A stretch of DNA of 64,000 nt, taken from contig NZ_CP018221.1 in NCBI RefSeq assembly GCF_001890385.1, positions 1,289,501 to 1,353,500 on the forward strand. The letters are read 5' to 3'. The DNA is from Tardibacter chloracetimidivorans (GTDB taxonomy: Bacteria; Pseudomonadota; Alphaproteobacteria; Sphingomonadales; Sphingomonadaceae). The notes beneath the pieces were generated by a model. It saw only the letters and a list, made by a program, of their open reading frames with translations. It did not search any database and had not been told where the DNA came from. Below are positions 57,278-64,000 of this stretch, piece by piece. Made by a program: the position numbers and the translations under genes. Position 1 is the stretch's first letter, and the number at the start of each line of letters is the position of its first letter.

Positions 57278-58402
57278 TCAAACAGCCCATTCCCGCAGGA
57301 CGAGCGGCTCCGTCTCCACCGCCATTCTCCGCGTGCGCGCCTCGGCAAAGCGCTCGGGGTCCAGCCGAAGCAAGGCCCAGGCCGCCGCACCCCGAACGAC
57401 GGGCGCTGGATCATCGAGCAGCGCCATGACCTGCGGCAACAGCCGCTCGTCGGCACTGTTTCCGGCCGCGATCAGCGCGTTTCGCACCATCCGGTCCCGC
57501 CCGATCCGCTTGATCGGCGATCCGGAAAGGATTTCGCGAAAGCCCGCATCCTCCAGCGCCAGCAGATCGGCGAGTTCCGGAGCCGCAAGCTCCGCGCGCG
57601 GATCAAACGCCGGATCGCGCCCGCCGCTGTCGGCGAACTTGTTCCATGGGCACACGGCGAGACAATCGTCGCAGCCATAGATGCGGTTGCCTATCGCCTC
57701 GCGGAATTCGGCCGGGATCGGTCCCGCATGCTCGATCGTCAGATAGGAAATGCACCGCCGCGCATCGAGCTGGTACGGCGCTGGAAAGGCTGCGGTCGGG
57801 CAGGCCGACTGGCAGGCATTGCACGATCCGCAGCGGTCCTGCCCCGGCTCTGACGGCGCAAGCTCCAGGGTCGTGTAGATCGCCCCCAGCAGCAGCCATG
57901 ACCCATGCTCGCGGCTCACGAGATTGCTGTGCTTGCCCTGCCAGCCGAGCCCCGCCGCCTCGGCCAGCGGCTTTTCCATCACCGGCGCGGTGTCCACGAA
58001 CACCTTCAGCTGGGTGTCGGGCGCTTCGGCGACCAACCAGCGCGCAAGCGCTTTCAGCCGCTTCTTCACGACGTCGTGATAGTCCTTGCCCTGGGCATAG
58101 ACCGAGATGCGCCCCACCTCTGGCTCGTCCGCCAGCCGCAGCGGGTCTTCGCCAGGCGCATAGCTGACCCCGAGCATGACGACCGAACGCACATCCTGCC
58201 AGAGCGCGCGCGGGCTGGCCCGCCGCTCCTCTGTCTCGGCCATCCAGATCATGTCGCCATGCCTGCCTTGTTCCAGCCATGCGCGCAGGCGTGACGCAGT
58301 CTTCGGCGCTGCTCCCGCATCGGCGACGCCGAAGGCGACGAACCCCAGCCGTTTCGCCTCGGCCTCCAAAGCGTCGTTCAATCTGTTATTGCCACTGGTC
58401 AC
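57278..58402 (-). CDS. queG: epoxyqueuosine reductase
   Basis: A 374-residue cobalamin- and Fe-S-dependent enzyme, the last step of queuosine synthesis in tRNA. Two 4Fe-4S motifs are present (DRCGSCNACQSACPTAAFP and YGCDDCLAVCPWNKF), and a C-terminal HEAT-like part follows (ALLDDPAPVVRGAAAWALLR). I use the GTG at 58402. An in-frame ATG at 58441 shares bases with the divergent ABC-gene ATG, which leaves no room for either promoter. No strong Shine-Dalgarno precedes the GTG. Confidence 0.92.
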   Translation of the reverse strand: MTSGNNRLNDALEAEAKRLGFVAFGVADAGAAPKTASRLRAWLEQGRHGDMIWMAETEERRASPRALWQDVRSVVMLGVSYAPGEDPLRLADEPEVGRISVYAQGKDYHDVVKKRLKALARWLVAEAPDTQLKVFVDTAPVMEKPLAEAAGLGWQGKHSNLVSREHGSWLLLGAIYTTLELAPSEPGQDRCGSCNACQSACPTAAFPAPYQLDARRCISYLTIEHAGPIPAEFREAIGNRIYGCDDCLAVCPWNKFADSGGRDPAFDPRAELAAPELADLLALEDAGFREILSGSPIKRIGRDRMVRNALIAAGNSADERLLPQVMALLDDPAPVVRGAAAWALLRLDPERFAEARTRRMAVETEPLVLREWAV

Positions 58403-58439
58403 GAGTTGAGGCTTTACACGACCCGCAAAAGGGGAAAAC

Positions 58440-59366
58440 ATGCCGCCTGCGATCGATGCCCATGGTCTGGTGAAATATTTCGGGAAGCGCCGCGTCGTCG
58501 ACAGCGTTTCGCTGAGCGTGCCCGAAGGCGCGATCTATGGCGTACTCGGCCCCAATGGCGCGGGGAAGACGACGACGCTCAGGATGCTGCTCGGCATCAT
58601 CGAGCCCGACGCCGGATCGCGGACGCTGCTGGGGCGCGACCGGCCGATCGATGCCGCCTATCAGATCGGCTATCTTCCCGAGGAGCGCGGCCTGTACCCC
58701 GCCATGACCACGCGCGAGGCGGTCGCCTTCCTCGGCTCGCTGAGGGGCCTACCGCTATCCGAAAGCCGCCGCCGCGCCGACCGGATGCTGGAGGCGAACG
58801 GCATGGGCGAGGTTGCCCGCCGCCCGATCCGCACGCTGTCCAAGGGCATGGCGCAGACGGTGCAGCTGCTCGGCACCTTCATCCACCAGCCAAAGCTCAT
58901 CGTGCTGGACGAGCCGTTTTCCGGGCTCGATCCGCTCAACCAGCAGGGCCTCGAGGAACTCATCAGGGCAGAACGCCAGCGCGGCGCCACCATCCTGTTT
59001 TCCACCCATGTCATGGCCCATGCCGAACGGCTGTGCGAATCGCTCACCATCATCGGCGACGGCAAGGTGCGCTTTTCGGGAACGGTGGAGGCGGCGCGCG
59101 CGACCTTGCGCGCGCGGGTTCATCTCGTCACCCGCCAGGCCGATGGGCCGTGGCGCGCGGCGCTTCCGGCCGACGCCGTCCGGCAAGCGGGCGAGACGGG
59201 ATGGCGCTTCATCCTGCCGCCCGAAGGCATCGAACCGCTGCTCGGGCAGTTGATCGCAGGCGGCGCGGGAATCGAGACCCTGTCGATCGAGCGGCCCAGC
59301 CTGCACGACGCCTTTGTCGCCATCGTCGGCCGCAGCGCCGTGGAAGACGAAAGCCTTGCCGCATGA
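58440..59366 (+). CDS. ABC transporter ATP-binding protein (NatA-like)
   Basis: A 308-residue ATPase. Walker A is GVLGPNGAGKTTTLRMLLG, the signature is LSKGMAQTVQLLG, Walker B is LIVLDEPFSGLDPLNQQG, and the H-loop is in FSTHVMAHAERL. A C-terminal extension of about 90 residues resembles NatA/DrrA types. The start is an ATG five bases after AGGGG. It overlaps the permease gene by four bases, so the pair forms an exporter of unknown substrate (Na+, drugs or lipids). Confidence 0.93.
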   Translation: MPPAIDAHGLVKYFGKRRVVDSVSLSVPEGAIYGVLGPNGAGKTTTLRMLLGIIEPDAGSRTLLGRDRPIDAAYQIGYLPEERGLYPAMTTREAVAFLGSLRGLPLSESRRRADRMLEANGMGEVARRPIRTLSKGMAQTVQLLGTFIHQPKLIVLDEPFSGLDPLNQQGLEELIRAERQRGATILFSTHVMAHAERLCESLTIIGDGKVRFSGTVEAARATLRARVHLVTRQADGPWRAALPADAVRQAGETGWRFILPPEGIEPLLGQLIAGGAGIETLSIERPSLHDAFVAIVGRSAVEDESLAA

Positions 59367-60616
59367 GCAACGTCCGTACCGCAGCCGTGATCGCCCGGCG
59401 CGATTTCATCGCGACCGTCATGTCGCGCACCTTCCTGCTCTTTCTGATCGCGCCGATCTTCCCGCTGCTGTTCGGGCTGGTGTTCGGCTCGGTCGGATCG
59501 GATGTCGCGCCGCGCCCCGACCATCTGCGCGCGCTTGCGATCACCGCCGGGCCTGAAACCATGATGCGAATCGCCACCGCGCATGAAAGATTGCAGTCGG
59601 GTGTCGCCCCTGCCTCCAGCATCGCACTTGAGCCGGTCGAGCTTTTGCTGCCCGACGAAAAATCCATCTCGGCCCTGCTTCGCGAGCGGGACGATCTTTC
59701 AGCCCTGATGATCGTCGCGGGCACCGACGCCACGCTTTACGCCGAACCTCGGGTGCTTGAACGCGTGGCGCCCTATGCCGGTCTGCTGCTGAACGAGGCC
59801 GCGCGGGAACGGACGCTGCAACGCCTGGGCATCGCCAGCATTAAGACGCCGCAGGTGACGTCGGTCGCGCTGGGACCGCCGCCGGTCGAAAACAAGAGGA
59901 CCGCCCTCGTCGCGCAGGTGGCGCAGACCCTGCTATTCGTCCTCACCCTGATGCTCGCCGGGGTGCTGCTCTCCAACTTCATAGAGGAAAAGGGCAACAA
60001 GGTGATCGAAGTGCTGGCCGCCGCAGCACCCATGCCCGCCGTGTTCACCGGCAAGCTTTTCGCAATGCTCGGCTCTTCCATCGTCGGAGTTGCGGTATGG
60101 GGGTTTACCGCCGCCGTCGGCTTTGTGATGTTGTCGGACAAGGGCCTTGTCGCGCTGCCGGCGCCGGAGATCGGCTGGCCTGCTTTCCTGATCCTGGGCA
60201 TTCTCTATTTCGCCACCAACTATCTGCTGGTCGGCGCGCTGTTGCTCGGCATCGGCGCGCAGGCTTCCAGCGTCAGGCAGGTGCAGACGATCTCGCTTCC
60301 GGTGACGATGGCCCAACTGCTGCTCTATGGACTTGCAAGCGCGGCGCTGAAGGACACCGGCAGCATCGCCGCCATCGCCGCTGCGGTCTTTCCCTACAGT
60401 TCGCCGCTGGCGATGATCGCCTATGCAGCGCGCGAACCGGAAATCTGGCCGCATGTGGTGGCGCTTTTCTGGCAGGCGCTGTGGGTTGCGATCACCGTCT
60501 CCGTGGCGGCCGGCTGGTTCAAGCGAGGCGTGTTGAAATCCGGTCCCAGCCGCCGGCGCAGCGAGCGGATGAGGCGAAGGCCGGTTGTCCTGACCCCACC
60601 GAGACCCGCCTCCTGA
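59363..60616 (+). CDS. ABC-2 type permease (NatB-like)
   Basis: A 417-residue membrane protein with an N-terminal helix (RTFLLFLIAPIFPLLFGLVF), a large extracytoplasmic domain of about 150 residues, then five or six helices including LVAQVAQTLLFVLTLMLAGV, NFIEEKGNKVIEVLAAAAPM and ILYFATNYLLVGALLLGIGA. EEKGNKVIEVL is the NatB-family motif. A basic tail (SRRRSERMRRRP) closes it. It is coupled to the ATPase by an ATGA overlap. Confidence 0.9.
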   Translation: MSNVRTAAVIARRDFIATVMSRTFLLFLIAPIFPLLFGLVFGSVGSDVAPRPDHLRALAITAGPETMMRIATAHERLQSGVAPASSIALEPVELLLPDEKSISALLRERDDLSALMIVAGTDATLYAEPRVLERVAPYAGLLLNEAARERTLQRLGIASIKTPQVTSVALGPPPVENKRTALVAQVAQTLLFVLTLMLAGVLLSNFIEEKGNKVIEVLAAAAPMPAVFTGKLFAMLGSSIVGVAVWGFTAAVGFVMLSDKGLVALPAPEIGWPAFLILGILYFATNYLLVGALLLGIGAQASSVRQVQTISLPVTMAQLLLYGLASAALKDTGSIAAIAAAVFPYSSPLAMIAYAAREPEIWPHVVALFWQALWVAITVSVAAGWFKRGVLKSGPSRRRSERMRRRPVVLTPPRPAS

Positions 60617-60639
60617 GACGGCGCAGCAGCAGGGCGTCA

Positions 60640-60668
60640 TAAAAAAAGCCCGGCGGTGAAGCCGGGCT
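60640..60668 (-). terminator. rho-independent terminator of the hemerythrin gene
   Basis: A perfect 8-bp stem AGCCCGGC/GCCGGGCT with a six-base loop, followed on the minus strand by seven T. It is 45 bases past the hemerythrin stop. Confidence 0.9.
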
Positions 60669-60712
60669 GGAAAGGGGAAGCAGTATGGCGCTTCCAGGGG
60701 TGAGGGAGGATT

Positions 60713-61216
60713 TCAGCTCGCAAGCGTATGCATTTCAGCGGGCGCAAGCCGTCCGGCCTTTGCTTCTTCCATCAGCTCGCTCTTGCGCGCCTGAAGCTGT
60801 TCGCCAAGCTTCTCAAGGTCGACATCGGCCTTGCGCGCCTGGGCGAACATGCTGTCGCGCTGCTTTTCCTCTTCCTTGACGTGATGCTCGATCTGCTCCT
60901 TCAGAACCAGCACCTTGGCGTCATAATATTCCTCATCGGGCTGGGCCTGCTCAAGCTCCAGAATCAGCGCCTTGGCCGAATCATGCTCGACATAGGCCTC
61001 GTCCAGATCATCTTCCTCGATCTTGCCGCGAAGCGCCGGATAGAAAATCTCTTCCTCTATACGGGTGTGGACATTCAGCTCGGTGCATATTTCATGGACG
61101 ATCTTCTGCTTTTTCTCAGCGCCCTTGGTCTTTTCGAATTTTTCGAAAAGTTCCTCTACCTTTCTATGGCCTTCGGCCAAAAGCTTCGTCGCGTCTGTCG
61201 TGCTCGACTTCGGCAT
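60713..61216 (-). CDS. hemerythrin HHE domain protein, predicted general-stress gene
   Basis: A 167-residue four-helix bundle protein with the hemerythrin metal-site pattern: EGHRKVEELFEKFE, ELNVHTRIEEEIFYPAL, YVEHDSAKALI and IEHHVKEEEK give the His/Glu ligands of a di-iron centre. A charged C-terminal helix follows. Cytoplasmic; related proteins bind O2 or NO or sense stress. An AAGGAGG Shine-Dalgarno precedes the ATG. A GGAAC-N17-GGTT site upstream (61244-61269) suggests EcfG control. Confidence 0.88.
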   Translation of the reverse strand: MPKSSTTDATKLLAEGHRKVEELFEKFEKTKGAEKKQKIVHEICTELNVHTRIEEEIFYPALRGKIEEDDLDEAYVEHDSAKALILELEQAQPDEEYYDAKVLVLKEQIEHHVKEEEKQRDSMFAQARKADVDLEKLGEQLQARKSELMEEAKAGRLAPAEMHTLAS

Positions 61217-61243
61217 GATTACCTCCTTGCTTGTTGGCCGTTA

Positions 61244-61269
61244 AACCAGCAGGAGGTATTTTTAGTTCC
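61244..61269 (-). promoter_or_regulatory. EcfG-type promoter for the hemerythrin gene
   Basis: On the minus strand GGAAC, 17 bases, GGTT. This fits the alphaproteobacterial general stress sigma factor consensus (GGAAC-N16/17-SGTT) and lies about 28 bases upstream of the ATG at 61216. Use by EcfG is inferred; it is less exact than the site at 16213-16237. Confidence 0.65.
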
Positions 61270-61316
61270 TTGGGTCGACAAGCATTTCGTCGTGGGCGAA
61301 AAACGCCCCGCGAACA

Positions 61317-61898
61317 TTACGCAGGCGTTTTGGCCAGCGCAGCGCTGATCGCCGTCGTGACCTTCACATCCATCGGATCGGTTTTAGTGCCGAAGGCCGC
61401 GATCAGCTTGCCGTCGCGCCCGATCAGATATTTATGGAAGTTCCACTTGGGGATGTTCGTCATGCCCAGTTCGGCGGCCGCCCATTTGTAGAGCGGTATG
61501 GCGTTGGGGCCGATCACGTCGCTTTTCTCGGCCAGCGGGAATTTGATGCCGAACTTGGTCTGGCAAAAGGTCGAGATTTCCTTGTTGGACTTGTATTCCT
61601 GCCCAAGGAAATTGCCCGAAGGCACGCCGATGACGGTGAAGCCGCGCGGCCCATAGGTGGTCTGGAGCTTCTGCAAACCCTCATATTGCGGCGTGAACCC
61701 GCAGAAGCTGGCCGTGTTCACCAGGAGGATCACCTTGCTCCTGAACTGCTCCATCGGCATCGGCGTCCCGTCGATCGCGGTCAGCTTATGGTCATAGACG
61801 GTGCCGCCCTTGCCGCCCTTCGATGCGGCTGCGACCGACCAAAGCCCCGCGCCGATCAAACCCGCCGCCGCCAGCATCGCCGCCAATTCCCGCTTCAT
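61317..61898 (-). CDS. exported glutathione peroxidase family protein
   Basis: A 193-residue thiol peroxidase. An N-terminal signal/anchor (MLAAAGLIGAGLWSVAAA) sends it to the periplasm, unlike the common cytoplasmic form. The peroxidatic Cys is in NTASFCGFTPQYEGLQKLQ, with the partner VIGVPSGNFLGQEY and the WNFHKYLI segment of the catalytic tetrad. No selenocysteine. The ATG follows GAGGAG. It is 11 bases downstream of the aminopeptidase stop, so probably co-transcribed. Confidence 0.9.
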   Translation of the reverse strand: MKRELAAMLAAAGLIGAGLWSVAAASKGGKGGTVYDHKLTAIDGTPMPMEQFRSKVILLVNTASFCGFTPQYEGLQKLQTTYGPRGFTVIGVPSGNFLGQEYKSNKEISTFCQTKFGIKFPLAEKSDVIGPNAIPLYKWAAAELGMTNIPKWNFHKYLIGRDGKLIAAFGTKTDPMDVKVTTAISAALAKTPA

Positions 61899-61909
61899 GC
61901 GTCTTCTCC

Positions 61910-63688
61910 TCAAAGCGGCCGCGTCACCTGTTCCAGCCATTCCTGCGTGCCCGCGTCGACCAGCGGCCCGATCTCGCCCAGCACACGCGCGTGATACGCA
62001 TTGAGCCACGCTTTCTCGCCTTCGTCCAGCAATGCCGTATCGACGAGCGCCAGGTCGATCGGCGCGAGTGTCAGCGTCTCGAAGCACAGCATTTCCTTTT
62101 CGGCCCCCGCCATCGCATGCGGCGCGACGAGCACCAGATTTTCGATGCGGATGCCGTATTCGCCCGTCTTGTAATAGCCCGGCTCGTCGGAAAGGATCAT
62201 GCCCGGCTGCAACGGCTCGTCCCCGCCGGTCGTCGCGATCCGCTGCGGCCCTTCGTGCACCGAAAGGAAGCTGCCGACGCCGTGGCCGGTGCCATGCGCG
62301 AAATCGAGGCCGACATCCCACAGATGCTGCCGGGCCAGCACGTCAAGCTGGCTGCCGCGCGTACCCTTGGGAAAGACCGCGCGGGCGATGGCGATGTGTC
62401 CCTTCAGCACGCGGGTGAAGCGGTCCCGCATCTCCGCCGTCGGCTCTCCGATCGCCACCGTCCGGGTCACGTCGGTGGTGCCGTCGGGATATTGCCCGCC
62501 CGAATCGACCAGATAGAGCTGGCCCGGCTCCAGCTTGCGGTTGGTCTTCTCCGACGCACGATAATGCACCACAGCGCCATTCGGCCCCGCGCCCGAGATG
62601 GTGTCGAACGACAGGTCGCGCAGTTCTCCCGTCTCCCTGCGAAGCGCGTGGAGCTTGTCCGATGCGGTCAGTTCATCAAGCCCGCCCTTCGGCGATTCAA
62701 GCGCCACCCAGTGCAGGAACCGCGTCAGCGCCGCGCCATCGCGCAGGTGCGCCGCCTTCGTCCCCGCGATCTCGACAGGATTCTTCACCGCCTTGGGAAG
62801 CACGGCCGGGTCGCGCGCTTCCACCAGCTTTGCGCCGGCCTGCCCCAGCCGCTCGAAGATCGCGGTCACGGACGATGCCGGATCGACCACCACCGTCTTC
62901 CCCGAAAGCCCCGCCAGCCCGTTCACGAAATCGAGCTTTGGATGCACGCGGACTGCATTGCCCAGATGGGCGCGGACATCATCGTCCAGCTTCGCCTCAT
63001 CGATGTAGAGATCGGCCGTGCCATCGGCGTGCACCAGCGCAAACGCCAGCGCCACGGGCGTCCGGGCCACGTCCTGCCCGCGGATGTTGAACGTCCAGGC
63101 GATCGAATCGAGCGCGGAGAGCACTGCCGCGTCCGCCCGCTTCTCCTTCAGCCATTCGGCCATTTCCTGCCGCTTTTGGGCGGAAGACTTGCCTGCATGA
63201 CGATCGGCATGAACGATCAGCCTCGCATTGGACGGCTGTGGCCTGTCGCGCCAGACGGCGTCCACGGGGTTGTCGGGCAGCACCACAAGCTCCCCGTTTC
63301 GTGACTCCAGCGCCTCGCGCGCCGCCTTCACCCAGCTTCGGGTGTGGAGCCAGGGATCATAGCCGATGCGCGCGCCGTCCGGGGCGTGGCTCTTCAGCCA
63401 TTCGGCGACGCTGGTCTGGGGCACCTGTTCATATTGCCAGAAGCGACCGTCCACCTGGTCGCGCACCTGAAGCGTGTAGCGCCCGTCGACGAAGATCGCG
63501 GCCTCTCCCTCTAGCACCACGGCCGTTCCCGCCGATCCTTCAAAGCCGGTCAGCCATGCGAGCCGCTGCGCATATTCGCCGACATATTCGCTCATATGCT
63601 CATCGGTCAGCGGCACGACAAAGCCGCTCAGCTTCCGGGTCTTCAGTTCGTCGCGCAGCGCGCTCAACCGCGCTTCATGGGTGGACAT
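61910..63688 (-). CDS. Xaa-Pro aminopeptidase (aminopeptidase P family)
   Basis: A 592-residue M24B metallopeptidase that removes N-terminal residues before Pro. The creatinase-like N-domains (about residues 1-300) precede the pita-bread domain. The metal ligands are in LYLVDSGGQYPDGTTDVTRT (two Asp), GTGHGVGSFLSVHEGPQ (His), ILSDEPGYY (Glu) and LCFETLTLAPID (Glu). It is divergent from the S9 peptidase gene and upstream of the glutathione peroxidase. Confidence 0.94.
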   Translation of the reverse strand: MSTHEARLSALRDELKTRKLSGFVVPLTDEHMSEYVGEYAQRLAWLTGFEGSAGTAVVLEGEAAIFVDGRYTLQVRDQVDGRFWQYEQVPQTSVAEWLKSHAPDGARIGYDPWLHTRSWVKAAREALESRNGELVVLPDNPVDAVWRDRPQPSNARLIVHADRHAGKSSAQKRQEMAEWLKEKRADAAVLSALDSIAWTFNIRGQDVARTPVALAFALVHADGTADLYIDEAKLDDDVRAHLGNAVRVHPKLDFVNGLAGLSGKTVVVDPASSVTAIFERLGQAGAKLVEARDPAVLPKAVKNPVEIAGTKAAHLRDGAALTRFLHWVALESPKGGLDELTASDKLHALRRETGELRDLSFDTISGAGPNGAVVHYRASEKTNRKLEPGQLYLVDSGGQYPDGTTDVTRTVAIGEPTAEMRDRFTRVLKGHIAIARAVFPKGTRGSQLDVLARQHLWDVGLDFAHGTGHGVGSFLSVHEGPQRIATTGGDEPLQPGMILSDEPGYYKTGEYGIRIENLVLVAPHAMAGAEKEMLCFETLTLAPIDLALVDTALLDEGEKAWLNAYHARVLGEIGPLVDAGTQEWLEQVTRPL

Positions 63689-63761
63689 CGGCGAAACCTC
63701 TTGAGATCACTAACATTAGATAGGCCGTCAGCGGCATGGTTTCCATCCACGGAGTTGCTTC

Positions 63762-64000
63762 TTGTCCACCCTTCCCCCACCGCCGCTCGCGGAACGCCGC
63801 CCGCACAGCTTCACCCACCACGGCATCACCGTCAGCGACGACTACGCCTGGCTGCGCGATCCCGGCTATCCGAAGGTGGAGGACGCGGACGTGCTTTCCT
63901 ATCTGAAGGCCGAAAACGCCTATTTCGAAGCGGCGATGGCTCCGCACCGCGCGCTGATCGACACGCTGTTCGCCGAAATGCGCGGCCGGCAGAAGGAGGA
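63762..64000 (+). CDS. S9 family peptidase (oligopeptidase B-like), N-terminal part
   Basis: The first 79 residues of a prolyl oligopeptidase family protein, cut by the window edge. HSFTHHGITVSDDYAWLRDP and VLSYLKAENAYFEAAM are the standard N-terminal propeller entry of oligopeptidase B. The start is TTG at 63762, seven bases after GGAG; no ATG gives the complete N-terminus. It cleaves after basic residues in small peptides if it is a true oligopeptidase B. The catalytic domain is outside the window. Confidence 0.85.
   Translation, partial: MSTLPPPPLAERRPHSFTHHGITVSDDYAWLRDPGYPKVEDADVLSYLKAENAYFEAAMAPHRALIDTLFAEMRGRQKE

Noticed and set aside
58406-60616. A 736-residue open frame running through both ABC genes
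   Set aside because: It is the shadow of the ATPase gene in another frame joined to the real permease frame; the ATPase and permease motifs occur in the two shorter frames with an ATGA overlap.
61294-61308. GGGCG-AAAAA-CGCCC hairpin as a terminator for the glutathione peroxidase gene
   Set aside because: The stem is only 5 bp and no T run follows on the minus strand.
61823-63304. A 493-residue frame antisense to aminopeptidase P
   Set aside because: High-GC shadow; the minus-strand gene carries all metal ligands.

Overview
This is a GC-rich chromosomal segment from an alphaproteobacterium, most likely a member of the Sphingomonadales (Sphingomonas/Sphingobium/Sphingosinicella-like; the genus cannot be fixed by eye). 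The evidence is the gene order (nifU-like / rutE-like / tsaB / rimI / mucR / fur / miaB / phoH / ybeY / corC / lnt / metK; rimP-nusA-ylxR-infB-rbfA-truB-rpsO-pnp; hisBHAF), a Ros/MucR regulator, two EcfG-type stress promoters (GGAAC-N16/17-SGTT), a PEP-CTERM protein with a PExxxWALLVAGFGLVG tail, a gene-transfer-agent type holin/endolysin pair, and a sphingomonad-style TonB. There is no CRISPR array, rRNA, IS element or recognisable prophage. One tRNA gene is present (Pro, GGG).

Layout. 1-5.7 kb: a fragment of an upstream gene, a TauE/SafE exporter with a TIGR02186 membrane protein, a stand-alone HerA-type ATPase, and Kup. 5.9-12.9 kb: alanine dehydrogenase, the cytochrome c maturation operon ccmCDEFGHI (minus strand, almost every junction an ATGA overlap), hemB, and a convergent MddA-type methyltransferase. 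13.7-17.4 kb: argC, a GNAT, a gamma-carbonic anhydrase, a stress lipoprotein, the GTA-like holin/endolysin and tRNA-Pro. 17.5-20.4 kb: a TetR-controlled operon of small SRPBCC, VOC and DUF1428 proteins, then a DUF983 protein. 20.6-21.8 kb: one AT-rich, apparently acquired gene resembling CDP-glycerol glycerophosphotransferases. 21.9-31.5 kb: the transcription/translation operon. 31.7-36.7 kb: an aldose sugar dehydrogenase, a frameshifted tonB, a ClC antiporter, trmB and two small exported proteins. 36.7-47.4 kb: the metK-lnt-corC-ybeY-phoH-miaB-fur-mucR-rimI-tsaB block. 47.5-54 kb: hslVU, then hisBHAF, interrupted by a PEP-CTERM gene before hisE and a HIT protein. 54-64 kb: an amino-acid permease, a PfkB kinase, a lipoprotein, queG, a NatAB-like ABC exporter, a hemerythrin, an exported glutathione peroxidase, aminopeptidase P and the start of an S9 peptidase.

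Most of the window is housekeeping. The most interesting points are the frameshift in a short homopolymer of tonB, the AT-rich island gene, the PEP-CTERM gene with its own repeated motif and terminator splitting the his operon, two EcfG promoters that predict members of the general stress regulon, an inverted-repeat operator in front of the TetR gene, a SahR-like palindrome before metK, and two copies of a REP-like palindrome.
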